Source: Anaerotruncus sp. (GTDB lineage Bacteria > Bacillota > Clostridia > Oscillospirales > Ruminococcaceae). Taken from it: 64,000 nucleotides of DNA. Below the pieces are notes generated by a model. It searched no databases, was not told the DNA's origin, and saw only the letters and a program-made list of their open reading frames with translations. The translations under genes and the position numbers were made by a program. Where the stretch lies: contig JAETRV010000002.1 of assembly GCA_021770005.1 (NCBI GenBank), positions 62,001 to 126,000 of the forward strand. The letters are read 5' to 3'. Shown here piece after piece: positions 7,485-15,827 of the stretch; position 1 is the first letter of the stretch, and each line of letters starts with the position of its first letter.

Positions 7485-8726
7485 ATGATCGAAACGACAG
7501 AAAATAAGCCGCAGCGGGTGGTACTGGTTGCCGCAGATACAGGGGAATTTGATCTTGAGGTCTCGCTTGCTGAGCTGGAGGAGCTTGCAGCGACCGCGGG
7601 AGCCGAAGTTGTCGCGAAGATAACCCAGAAGCGTGCAGCATTTGAAGCGGCCACTGTGATCGGCAGAGGGCGGTTGGAGGAAGCTGCGGCCTTCTGTAAA
7701 GACCACCAGATTGACCTGCTGATCTTTGACCACGAGCTTTCCCCCGCACAGGTCCGCAATATCGAACAGCTCTGTGATATCGCGGTGATCGACCGCACAG
7801 CGCTGATCCTCGATATCTTCGCCCAGCGTGCAGTAACTGCGGAGGGCAAACTACAGGTTGAGCTGGCGCAGCTTAGATACCAGCTCCCACGTCTGGCGGG
7901 GCTGGGCAGCGTGCTTTCCCGGTTGGGCGGCGGGATCGGTACCCGTGGCCCGGGCGAAAGCCAGCTCGAGACCGACCGCCGGCACATCCGGCGCAGAATT
8001 GCCGCATTGCAGGAGCAGCTCACAGAGCTGGAAAAGCGGCGCGGCTTATTGCGCAGCCGCCGCAAAAAGGATGGCGTGACCACTGTAGCGATTGTGGGCT
8101 ACACCAATGTGGGGAAGAGCACGCTGCTCAATGCGCTGACCGATGCGGGCGTACTCGCCGAAAACAAGCTGTTCGCAACCCTTGACCCGACCTCCCGGGC
8201 ATTGACCCTGCCCGATGGCAGGACGGTCATGCTGGTCGATACCGTGGGCCTGGTGCGGCGTCTGCCGCATCATCTGGTGGAAGCGTTCAAATCGACGCTG
8301 GAAGAAGCGGCCAATGCGGACCTGCTCTGGAATGTCTGCGACATCTCCTCCGGGGAAGCAGAGGAACAGGTCGCAGTCACCAAAAAGCTGATGCAGGAGC
8401 TTGGCGTACAGGATACGCCGATGCTCACCGTACTGAACAAGTGCGACCTGGTATCCGAAACCCCGCTCCCAATCAACGATCAAACCGCTTTGATCTCAGC
8501 CCGGACGGGGTTCGGCTTCGACCAGCTTCTACAAAAGACTGCCAAAGCCCTTGCGCCAACCCATCGGCGGCTCACCCTCCTGATCCCCTACAGTAAAACC
8601 GGGCTAATCAATGAGATCATGCAGGAGGGGAAGGTATTTTCCCAAGATTATGAAGCGGACGGCACCCGTTTAGACGCGCTGGTCGAGCGCAAGCTGCTGC
8701 ATAAGGTGATGGAATATGCGCAGTAA
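7485..8726 (+). CDS. hflX: GTPase HflX
   Basis: A 413-residue ribosome-associated GTPase that splits or rescues stalled and antibiotic- or heat-stressed ribosomes. In order: an N-terminal glycine-rich HflX domain with GRGRLEEA, the signature GPGESQLETDRR, a coiled coil, then the GTPase with GYTNVGKST (G1), DPTSRAL (switch I), DTVGL (G3), NKCDLV (G4) and SARTG (G5). The ATG at 7485 is chosen because GAAAGGGAG stands just upstream. The leader holds several strong hairpins, recalling the attenuation control described for some Gram-positive hflX-type genes. A terminator follows. Confidence 0.95.
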   Translation: MIETTENKPQRVVLVAADTGEFDLEVSLAELEELAATAGAEVVAKITQKRAAFEAATVIGRGRLEEAAAFCKDHQIDLLIFDHELSPAQVRNIEQLCDIAVIDRTALILDIFAQRAVTAEGKLQVELAQLRYQLPRLAGLGSVLSRLGGGIGTRGPGESQLETDRRHIRRRIAALQEQLTELEKRRGLLRSRRKKDGVTTVAIVGYTNVGKSTLLNALTDAGVLAENKLFATLDPTSRALTLPDGRTVMLVDTVGLVRRLPHHLVEAFKSTLEEAANADLLWNVCDISSGEAEEQVAVTKKLMQELGVQDTPMLTVLNKCDLVSETPLPINDQTALISARTGFGFDQLLQKTAKALAPTHRRLTLLIPYSKTGLINEIMQEGKVFSQDYEADGTRLDALVERKLLHKVMEYAQ

Positions 8727-8743
8727 TCTTTGAATCGAAAAAT

Positions 8744-8776
8744 GCCCCCTGCTGCATTTGTTTTGCAGCAGGGGGC
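8744..8776 (+). terminator. Rho-independent terminator of hflX
   Basis: GCCCCCTGCTGCA/TGCAGCAGGGGGC, a perfect 13-bp stem with a seven-base loop, followed by GTTT. On the other strand it is followed by ATTTTT, so it can serve both convergent genes. Confidence 0.85.
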
Positions 8777-8805
8777 GTTTGGCGTCTAAGTCACGAATCG
8801 AGCGG

Positions 8806-11277
8806 TTACAGAAGGTCCTCTTTTTTAAGCAGATACCAGATACCGCCGCTCGCCGCTGCAATCAACGCGATCACGACTGTCGCAACCACCCCATATTTGA
8901 CGGTGGAGGAACCGACCAACGGCAACGGTTCCGGTTCGGGGTCCTCCCGGGGTTCCATGAGGGTCACCGCTGCGGGCTGCGCTTCCGGAGCGGAATGCTC
9001 TCCTGCCGCAGAAACCGACGCCCCGTTCCTTGTATCCCTTTCGCCGGATGGGAGTCCCGCGCTTTCCGGTTCTTCCGGTGTGGGGACAATCGGGTCAACC
9101 GGCTCCACCGCCGCTGGCGCGATGACTTCCCAGATATCTCCGGTTTCCGGGCTGAACGAAATTTTTTCCCCGTTTCCCTTCATCAGCCGCGCAAGCATAC
9201 TAAACGGCCAACTCACCCGCCCGGGTTCGTAGTCGGGTGCGCAGCCCGCCGGAATACTGATCGGATCGCCGCCGTCCCAGTTGATGACCAGCGCCACATC
9301 TCCGCGGTTGCGAAGCTCCGCCATCACCGTTTCGGGCATATCGGTATATTCCTTCGCATCCACCCGGACAACATCCCCTCCGTTTGCACGCTTGATCCGG
9401 TTCCTGACCCGCTCCCAGAATGCCGCGCGGACATCCCCTTCGTCCTCATACGTCTCATTGGAGCGGTTTTTGCGGGTATCGCTGCTGGTGGACGAGCTGT
9501 TTTCCTTCTCTTTGTCCTTCGCGTTGTCTTTTTTGGCAGTGCCTTTGGTATAGACCACCGCATAGGTCGAGAACCGGTCGGTCCCAAACTCGATCCGCCC
9601 GGAAACCTCATCCGCGTCCAACCGCTCAGCTTTGCCATTGTGCACCCGGATCACGTCGATCTCTTTGCCGTTGTCCGCCTCGGCCGGAATCTTGATGCTC
9701 AGGGTCAGTTCGGCCGGCGTCCGGGTGATCTCCTGCGTCTCACCGTTGCTCATGCTCAGATCGTAATAGGCGGCAATCTTCTGACCGTCCGCCTCCTGCT
9801 CGATCAGCTGCTTGTCGTCTGCGGTAATCGCGCCGCCGTCTTTAATCAGCATCATGCTGACCGTATTGGCCTTTTTGCCCTCGCGGATCGCTTTGGGACT
9901 CGCAAGCAACCCCTTATACGTCTCGGACAGGACCCGGACAAATCCATCCGAGCTGGAGTTGGTCCAGAAGTTGACCTGAATCACCCCTTGCACCAGGCTG
10001 TCCAGACGCTTGAGACGGCTCGCGCTAACCTTCCCGATCTCCTGCTCGGGGAGGCTCTGATACCGCTTGAGCAGATCCGCGATCTGCTCGCGGGTCGCAT
10101 CATCGGTCAAGCTGTCGATCGCCGCCCCGACGGCCTGCGCCGTATCCGTACCACCCGGGGTTACCGGATCGTCCGGCACCGACGGTTGATCTGGATTGTT
10201 CGAGTCATCCGGAGGATTGGGGAGGTCCGGGCCGTCGCCTTCTTCCACGAGGACGATTGCATCCCCGGATGCATTCAAGCCCAACGAAAACTGCCCATCC
10301 CGGCAGATAAACATCTTCAAATCACTTTCTAAAATGGGAGCGCCCCCTGCCGCGCGCGCCACCAGCCTGCCGGGCTCCGCATCCCTAACCGAAATCGAGA
10401 TCGGCGCCCCCGGCTCCAGCCCGCCGTCAAACAGGATTTCACACCCGTTGTCCAGGCGGATTCCGTCGATCAACGGAGCGCCGGTCAGGAAGAGGTCCCC
10501 CCCCTCCAACAGAACCGCGTAACCGCTTTCGCCCGCTTCAAACGAACCACCGCTGAGGATGACCTGTGTATCCGATCCGGAAATTTCGAGCGCGGCCCGC
10601 TCCCCGCCGGCAAAACGCCCCGCCTCGACCAACAGGCTGCCGCCCTTGGCTTCCAGAAAGCCGCTGACCGGCCCGGAATGTCCTCCACTGTCCTTAACCG
10701 CCAGGCTGCCGCCTTTTACCGTGACCGCCGGAAGCTCCTCATCCGCAGACGAGACCGACCGGCCGGCCAGCTCGAGCCGGTAGCTGCCTGAAGCCACCGA
10801 GAGCCGCCGCTCGAACGACACATTTTGTGCAAGCCCCACGACCGTTTCGCTGCCCATGCGGAGCACCTCCGCATTTCGGGGGCCGAATGCCTCCCGCACC
10901 ACATCGAGGGTGGAATCGGCGTTCAGCTCCCCGCCCCTGGCGGTGTAACCGGATTCCTCCCCCGATTCGAAGAACAGAAGCAGTTCCTGTAGCCGGCTCG
11001 CGTCCACCTCGCCCTTCTGGTCGCCCAGCTCTTCATAAAGCATCGCCGCAGCGGTGCATCTGCTGAAAATTTCCCTATAGTTGCCCGCATTCACCTCAGA
11101 CGGGGAGGGCAGCTCGTCGATCAGCATTCTGACCGCCGTAATCCGGTTCAGCAGCGGACCGGTATCCCACACACGATCCGCGTAGGCCAACGGGGCGGCG
11201 CTAAAGACCAGCCCCGCAGACAGGAGAAACGCCATCAGACGACGGCAGGTATTGTTTTTGATCTCTCGAATTCTCAT
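8806..11277 (-). CDS. Large secreted, membrane-anchored surface protein
   Basis: An 823-residue protein. Residues 1-33 form a Sec signal peptide (basic start, LMAFLLSAGLVFSAAPLAYA). Residues about 120-340 look like a repetitive beta-structure with Gly-Gly-Ser turns, suggestive of a beta-helix. A Pro/Asp linker at about 345-375 leads to a second globular part, a Lys/Ser-rich stretch near 590-610 and a short domain with VVRVDAKEYTDMPETVMAEL and NWDGGDPISIPAG, seen in other clostridial surface proteins. A Pro/Glu-rich linker leads to one C-terminal helix and the tail KKEDLL. There is no LPXTG motif. Probably cell-surface; ligand unknown. Confidence 0.8.
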   Translation of the reverse strand: MRIREIKNNTCRRLMAFLLSAGLVFSAAPLAYADRVWDTGPLLNRITAVRMLIDELPSPSEVNAGNYREIFSRCTAAAMLYEELGDQKGEVDASRLQELLLFFESGEESGYTARGGELNADSTLDVVREAFGPRNAEVLRMGSETVVGLAQNVSFERRLSVASGSYRLELAGRSVSSADEELPAVTVKGGSLAVKDSGGHSGPVSGFLEAKGGSLLVEAGRFAGGERAALEISGSDTQVILSGGSFEAGESGYAVLLEGGDLFLTGAPLIDGIRLDNGCEILFDGGLEPGAPISISVRDAEPGRLVARAAGGAPILESDLKMFICRDGQFSLGLNASGDAIVLVEEGDGPDLPNPPDDSNNPDQPSVPDDPVTPGGTDTAQAVGAAIDSLTDDATREQIADLLKRYQSLPEQEIGKVSASRLKRLDSLVQGVIQVNFWTNSSSDGFVRVLSETYKGLLASPKAIREGKKANTVSMMLIKDGGAITADDKQLIEQEADGQKIAAYYDLSMSNGETQEITRTPAELTLSIKIPAEADNGKEIDVIRVHNGKAERLDADEVSGRIEFGTDRFSTYAVVYTKGTAKKDNAKDKEKENSSSTSSDTRKNRSNETYEDEGDVRAAFWERVRNRIKRANGGDVVRVDAKEYTDMPETVMAELRNRGDVALVINWDGGDPISIPAGCAPDYEPGRVSWPFSMLARLMKGNGEKISFSPETGDIWEVIAPAAVEPVDPIVPTPEEPESAGLPSGERDTRNGASVSAAGEHSAPEAQPAAVTLMEPREDPEPEPLPLVGSSTVKYGVVATVVIALIAAASGGIWYLLKKEDLL

Positions 11278-11366
11278 CGCAATCCTCCCGGAGAACCTCT
11301 ATAAATTTCCAATAAAATCTATGCACTAGTTATAACCGATACCAACCCATTTTTATTCTTCTCTAT

Positions 11367-11395
11367 ATTATACGATCTTCCGCAGAATTCCACAA
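11367..11395 (-). promoter_or_regulatory. Sigma-A-type promoter for the surface protein gene
   Basis: On the minus strand TTGTGG (11395-11390), 17 bases, then TATAAT (11372-11367). Transcription would begin about 80 bases before the ATG at 11277. Confidence 0.55.
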
Positions 11396-11519
11396 GCCCC
11401 TTTCCCGCACTCCAACCATATTTTTGGTTAGCTTTCACAAAAGCCGATTGGAACACCCTCCTTTTTCATCTAAGAAGCTGTTTTGCATCTTTCGCAGGAG
11501 GCTTTTTCTCTTGTAAAAA

Positions 11520-11547
11520 GCCCCCGGGATCGTATGATCCCGGGGGC
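11520..11547 (-). terminator. Rho-independent terminator
   Basis: GCCCCCGGGATC/GATCCCGGGGGC, a perfect 12-bp stem with a four-base loop, followed on the minus strand by TTTTTAC. It ends the HD-domain gene. Confidence 0.92.
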
Positions 11548-11553
11548 TGCCTA

Positions 11554-12147
11554 TTATTGCGCGGTAAGCCGTTCCAGCTCTTCGCTAACCTGTGTTTCAC
11601 AGGCCCGCATCGCCAGAATCGTCTGCTCGAGCAGCCTGTCCAGTTCCCAGCCTAGGAAGTCGGCCCCCTCCCGGATGACATCCCGCGAGCATCCGGCGGC
11701 AAACTTTTTATCCTTAAACTTCTTTTTGAGGCTCGAGACCTCCATATCGCTAACGCTCTTCGAGGGACGCATCCGCGCTGCCGCACCGATCAGGCCGGTC
11801 AGCTCGTCCACCGCATAGAGCGCCTTCTCCATCTCATGCTCCGGCTTCACATCCGAACACCGGCTGTATCCATGGCTGCAAATCGCATGCACCAGCTCGG
11901 GCTCAGCCCCGATCTCCGCGAGCAGTTCAGGCGCTTTCTGGCAGTGCTGTTCCGGGTACTGCTCAAAATCCACGTCGTGCAGAAGCCCTGCCGTTCCCCA
12001 AAAATCTACATCTGCGCCGTATCCAAGCTCCTGCGCATACCAGCGCATCACCCCTTCGACTGTCAGCCCATGCAAAATGTGAAACGGCTCCTGGTTGTAC
12101 TTTTTCAGCAGGTCAACCGCCTGCTCCCTAGTCACTTTTGTTTCCAA
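11554..12147 (-). CDS. HD-domain metal-dependent hydrolase
   Basis: A 197-residue cytoplasmic HD-superfamily protein. Metal ligands are visible as the early His in FHILHGLTVE, the HD pair in GLLHDVDFEQYP (residues about 56-57), a later His in ICSHGY and the closing Asp in YAVDELTGLI. The C-terminal third is helical and charged. This single-domain arrangement matches the family usually annotated as hydrolase or phosphohydrolase; the substrate is not known. A ribosome binding site (GAGGGGAT) precedes the ATG. Monocistronic, with its own terminator. Confidence 0.85.
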   Translation of the reverse strand: METKVTREQAVDLLKKYNQEPFHILHGLTVEGVMRWYAQELGYGADVDFWGTAGLLHDVDFEQYPEQHCQKAPELLAEIGAEPELVHAICSHGYSRCSDVKPEHEMEKALYAVDELTGLIGAAARMRPSKSVSDMEVSSLKKKFKDKKFAAGCSRDVIREGADFLGWELDRLLEQTILAMRACETQVSEELERLTAQ

Positions 12148-12296
12148 AGATGATCCCCTCTTTCGGTCAATTCGGGCGGTGAGCCGCCCGTCCTGTCCCC
12201 TATTCTACTACAATCCGTACACAATTTCCAGCCCCTGCCCCGTTCTATCTTTGGGGAATCCGGCCCCTTTTCCCGGGCAATTTTCGGCCAACCGCC

Positions 12297-12325
12297 TTGA
12301 AACAGGCGGGCCGGCATGGTACAAT
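12297..12325 (+). promoter_or_regulatory. Sigma-A promoter
   Basis: TTGAAA at 12297-12302, a 17-base spacer and TACAAT at 12320-12325, about 45 bases before the ATG at 12371. Confidence 0.8.
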
Positions 12326-12370
12326 GAGAACAAACCAATCAAAATGTATTCCGGAACAAAGGGATAACTT

Positions 12371-12712
12371 ATGCGCAAAGCGATCCAATGTCTGCTCCTG
12401 CTAGCCATATTCCTACTGATTATCTCCCTCTCCCGGGGATGCTATCATCTTTTCATCAATGCAGAAGAGGAGGTGTTCACCTCTCCCGGAGGGACCAATA
12501 CCATTATAGTCCAGTATGATCTAGTCTGCCGCCCCACTATTTATAAAAAAGGGATGTTGTGGAATCAGAAAATCTGGGACTATCCGGGCAGCGGATTCAT
12601 GGAGACGGTACATTTTGGCGTAGAATGGCTGTCCGAAGAGGAGATCCGGTTTACCTATGACGATATCCACGACGAATATGACGAGGAATATTTCATCCGG
12701 ATTCCATCATAA
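12371..12712 (+). CDS. Small membrane-anchored or lipoprotein-like protein, unknown
   Basis: A 113-residue protein. Residues 5-20 are hydrophobic (IQCLLLLAIFLLIISL) and are followed by SRGC, which is close to but not a standard lipobox. The rest is a small soluble domain with the segment SPGGTNTIIVQYD, reminiscent of the DUF5412-type fold, and an acidic end. A good sigma-A promoter lies upstream and the alcohol dehydrogenase gene starts 33 bases after its stop, so the two may be cotranscribed. I do not recognise the function. Confidence 0.6.
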   Translation: MRKAIQCLLLLAIFLLIISLSRGCYHLFINAEEEVFTSPGGTNTIIVQYDLVCRPTIYKKGMLWNQKIWDYPGSGFMETVHFGVEWLSEEEIRFTYDDIHDEYDEEYFIRIPS

Positions 12713-12745
12713 AACGATCATCAAAACAGGAAAGGGGTTCCCCAT

Positions 12746-13927
12746 ATGCAGAGTTTTCACTATTACTGCCCTACCAAGGTGCTCTTTGGCAAGGACAGTG
12801 AGCAGCAGGTTGCACAGCAGGTGCAGGAATTTGGCGGCAGCCGGGTTTTTGTGGTATACGGAGGCGGCAGCGTCCTGCGCAGCGGGCTGCTTGACCGGGT
12901 CCGGGCCGCGCTGGACGGGGCCAATCTCCCCTGCCAGATGCTGGGTGGTGTCCAGCCGAATCCCCGGCTTGGTCTCGCGCGGCAGGGCGTGCAGGAAGCA
13001 TTGTCATTCGGTGCGGATTTCATCCTCGCGGTTGGCGGGGGCAGCGTGATCGATACCGCCAAGGCCATTGCACATGGTGTGGCTGATTCGTCGGTGGACA
13101 TCTGGGACTATTGGGAAGGTACCCGCACAGTGCAGAAGAGCCTGCCGGTTGGGGTGGTTCTCACCATCTCCGCAGCCGGAAGCGAAACGAGCGACTCCTC
13201 GGTTTTGACCAATGAGGAAACCGGTGTCAAACGCGGGCTTAGCACCCCGTTTAACCGCCCCCGATTCGCGGTCATGAACCCCGAATTGACCTTCACCCTC
13301 CCTGCCTATCAGGTTGCATGCGGCGTTGTAGATATCATGATGCACACGCTCGACCGCTACTTCACCCCTACCAAGGGCAACCAGCTGACCGACGCATTCG
13401 CGGAAGCGCTCCTGCGTACCGTAATCGCCAACGGCAGAATTGCGATGCAGAATAGCCACGATTACGAAGCGATGAGTGAGCTGATGTGGTGCGGCAGCAT
13501 CTCCCACAATGGGCTGACCGGTCTGGGCGCGGCGGTGGATTTTGTCCCGCACAAGCTCGGGCATGAGCTGAGCGGGAAATTTGATGTGGCACACGGCGCC
13601 AGCCTTGCGGTGATGTGGGGCGCCTGGGCTTCCTACAGCTGGCGGGAGCATCCCGAACGGTTTGTCCAGTTTGCCCGGGAGGTCTGGGGCATCCGGACCG
13701 GCTCAGAGCAAGAGTGCGCGGAGTCGGCAATCCGAGAGACCGTACAGTATTTCCAGTCATTGGGGATGCCCACCGATTTCACCAGTCTCGGCATCGGCGT
13801 ACAGCCGGACGATGTCCTATGGGGCATGGCGGACAAGGCCACCCGCGGGGACACCATGCGTCTCGGCAGCTTTAAACCGGTCAACAGGGAGAGTGCTTTT
13901 GCCATCTACCAGCTTGCAAACCGGTAA
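12746..13927 (+). CDS. Iron-containing alcohol dehydrogenase (BdhA/YqhD-like)
   Basis: A 393-residue group III alcohol dehydrogenase that reduces aldehydes such as butyraldehyde with NAD(P)H in the cytoplasm. The nucleotide-binding loop AVGGGSVIDTAKAIA is at about residues 91-105. Metal ligands are the Asp and His in GVVDIMMHTLDRY, then the His in DFVPHKLGHELSG and in DVAHGASLAVMWG. Length and layout match the butanol dehydrogenase/YqhD subgroup. AGGAAAGGGG precedes the ATG. The strong terminator after it ends the unit. Confidence 0.93.
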   Translation: MQSFHYYCPTKVLFGKDSEQQVAQQVQEFGGSRVFVVYGGGSVLRSGLLDRVRAALDGANLPCQMLGGVQPNPRLGLARQGVQEALSFGADFILAVGGGSVIDTAKAIAHGVADSSVDIWDYWEGTRTVQKSLPVGVVLTISAAGSETSDSSVLTNEETGVKRGLSTPFNRPRFAVMNPELTFTLPAYQVACGVVDIMMHTLDRYFTPTKGNQLTDAFAEALLRTVIANGRIAMQNSHDYEAMSELMWCGSISHNGLTGLGAAVDFVPHKLGHELSGKFDVAHGASLAVMWGAWASYSWREHPERFVQFAREVWGIRTGSEQECAESAIRETVQYFQSLGMPTDFTSLGIGVQPDDVLWGMADKATRGDTMRLGSFKPVNRESAFAIYQLANR

Positions 13928-13947
13928 TCTGAATGATGCAGCAAAGA

Positions 13948-13977
13948 CCCCCCGTTTCCAAAATCGGAAACGGGGGG
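13948..13977 (+). terminator. Rho-independent terminator
   Basis: CCCCCCGTTTCC/GGAAACGGGGGG, a perfect 12-bp stem around AAAATC, followed by CTTCTTTT. Confidence 0.92.
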
Positions 13978-14018
13978 CTTCTTTTAGCGGTATCCACGAC
14001 AACCGCTTCACGGTGCCT

Positions 14019-14963
14019 TTATTTGCTTCCGGCGATCTCCTTCAGGGAGGTGACCATCCCTGCCAGAGACTGTATCTCGCTTGGAATGATGATCTTGGTT
14101 GCCTTGCCGTCCGCTGCCTTTGCAAACGCCTCCAAGCTCTTAATCTGGATGACCCGTTCGGTCGGATTGGCCTCGTTGAGCATCTTGAGTGCGTCCGCAT
14201 AAGCGCGCTGCACCATCTGGATTGCTTCCGCTTCGCCCTGTGCCTCACGGATCTTCTGTTCGCGGACACCCTCCGCACGCAGGATAGCGGATTCTTTCTC
14301 CGCTTCCGCGCGCAGAATAGCAGATTCTTTCTCACCCTCCGCCACAAGGATCTGGCTGTGCTTTTCACCCTCGGCGCGCAGGATCGACTCACGGCGTTCA
14401 CGCTCAGCTTTCATCTGTTTTTCCATCGCGTCCTGAATTTCACGCGGCGGCAGGATGTTTTTCAGCTCGACCCGGTTGACCTTGATCCCCCACTTGTCGG
14501 TCGCAACATCCAGCGTTGCGGTGATCTTCGAGTTGATGACATCGCGGGAGGTGAGGGTGCTGTCCAGCTCCATCTCACCGATGATATTACGCAGGGTGGT
14601 TGCGGTCAGGTTTTCAATCGCCGACATCGGCCGCTCGACCCCATAGGTATAGAGCTTGGCGTCGGTCACCTGATAAAAGACGACTGTGTCGATCTGCATG
14701 GTGACGTTGTCCTTGGTAATCACCGGCTGGGGTGCGAAGTCAACCACCTGCTCCTTCATGGACATCTTCTTTGCAATCCGATCGATGAACGGCACTTTGA
14801 CATGCAGCCCGGTCTCCCAAGTGGCGTAATAGCTGCCCAGCCGCTCAACCACATAGACGCTCGCCTGCGGGACGATCTTGATGTTTGAGATCACGACAAT
14901 CAACGCAAACAGCACAATCGCGATTAGGATTGGGATCAAAAGCATAGACGTTGAGATAAACAT
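14019..14963 (-). CDS. SPFH/Band 7 membrane protein (QmcA/YbbK type)
   Basis: About 314 residues. One N-terminal helix (LLIPILIAIVLFALIVVIS) is followed by the SPFH domain (VPQASVYVVERLGSYYATWETGLHVKVPF), then a long Ala/Glu/Lys coiled coil with the repeat E-K-E-S-A-I-L-R-A-E, and a short C-terminal helix. Such proteins form ring-like membrane microdomain scaffolds, commonly paired with NfeD. The start at 14963 is chosen because AAGGGGGAA precedes it; a longer frame reaches 15008 without a ribosome binding site. It lies downstream of nfeD, as expected for the pair. Confidence 0.92.
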   Translation of the reverse strand: MFISTSMLLIPILIAIVLFALIVVISNIKIVPQASVYVVERLGSYYATWETGLHVKVPFIDRIAKKMSMKEQVVDFAPQPVITKDNVTMQIDTVVFYQVTDAKLYTYGVERPMSAIENLTATTLRNIIGEMELDSTLTSRDVINSKITATLDVATDKWGIKVNRVELKNILPPREIQDAMEKQMKAERERRESILRAEGEKHSQILVAEGEKESAILRAEAEKESAILRAEGVREQKIREAQGEAEAIQMVQRAYADALKMLNEANPTERVIQIKSLEAFAKAADGKATKIIIPSEIQSLAGMVTSLKEIAGSK

Positions 14964-15105
14964 GAAAATTCCCCCTTTTTTAGAAATAAAACAGGCACTG
15001 CCCGTCAAACACTACAACAGAAGCCCCTGATGGTTTTTAGCCGCCGGTTCCGCCTGCTGTATGTAGACCCCCTCCGCACCTTGGAAATCCCCCTTGGGGG
15101 AGAGG

Positions 15106-15579
15106 TCAGGTCCCCTTTTTGCCGGGATGCTGCGCTGTCTCGGCTTCCACGATCAGCTTTACCCCTTCGATCGCCAACACCCGGACACGCTCCCCCTGTT
15201 CGAGGATCTCGCCATCCCGGGTGCGGGCGGACCAATCCATCCCGAGTACCGAGACCCGGCCCAGCCCAGGAAGATTATCCACCGTTTGGAGCACCACCCC
15301 GGTCTTTCCAATCACGCGGTCGGCATTGGTCGGCTCCCTGTGGGTCTTGACCACCTTGCGCACAAGCGGACGGGTGGCAGCCAGTGCAACCAGGGACACC
15401 CCTGCAAATAAAATCCATTGGGTGCGCATCGACGCCCCCAGCGCCGCGGAGACCGCCGCAACCACCGCGCCCAACGCAAACCAGATCGCATTGAGCTGTA
15501 CGGTAAGCCCTTCGGTGACCGCCATGGCAATTCCGAGAACCAGCCAAAACACTGGCATGATCGGCCCGACAAACGACAT
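15106..15579 (-). CDS. NfeD-like membrane protein
   Basis: A 157-residue short NfeD (YbbJ type) with two or three hydrophobic segments (GPIMPVFWLVLGIAMAVTEG, NAIWFALGAVVAAVSAALG, QWILFAGVSLVALAA) and a C-terminal OB-fold (IGKTGVVLQTVDN, GMDWSARTRDGEILEQGERVRVLAIEG). It works with the SPFH partner encoded downstream in membrane quality control. GAGGGGG precedes the ATG at 15579, which is preferred over the much longer open frame. About 140 bases separate the two genes. Confidence 0.9.
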   Translation of the reverse strand: MSFVGPIMPVFWLVLGIAMAVTEGLTVQLNAIWFALGAVVAAVSAALGASMRTQWILFAGVSLVALAATRPLVRKVVKTHREPTNADRVIGKTGVVLQTVDNLPGLGRVSVLGMDWSARTRDGEILEQGERVRVLAIEGVKLIVEAETAQHPGKKGT

Positions 15580-15678
15580 AACCAAACCCCCTCGCTTTCT
15601 TTCGCATTCTGGTATCATGCCCGGCAGGGAGGCGGTTGCAGATGGCCTGCAACCGTTCTCCTCTCTGCCTTTATCGCT

Positions 15679-15708
15679 ATTATAGCACAAGACAGGTGTT
15701 TCCCACAA
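15679..15708 (-). promoter_or_regulatory. Probable sigma-A promoter of nfeD
   Basis: Minus strand TTGTGG (15708-15703), 18 bases, TATAAT (15684-15679), about 100 bases before the nfeD start. Confidence 0.5.
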
Positions 15709-15827
15709 TGCCTGAAACAACGCCTTTTTTTCCCGGTGGGGGTTGGGCGGGTTTTAGGGATGGGTGCATCCCGCTCGATCTCATCCAATCGCGCTCAATC
15801 TCACGCATACGCGCTCGTACAAAGCTC

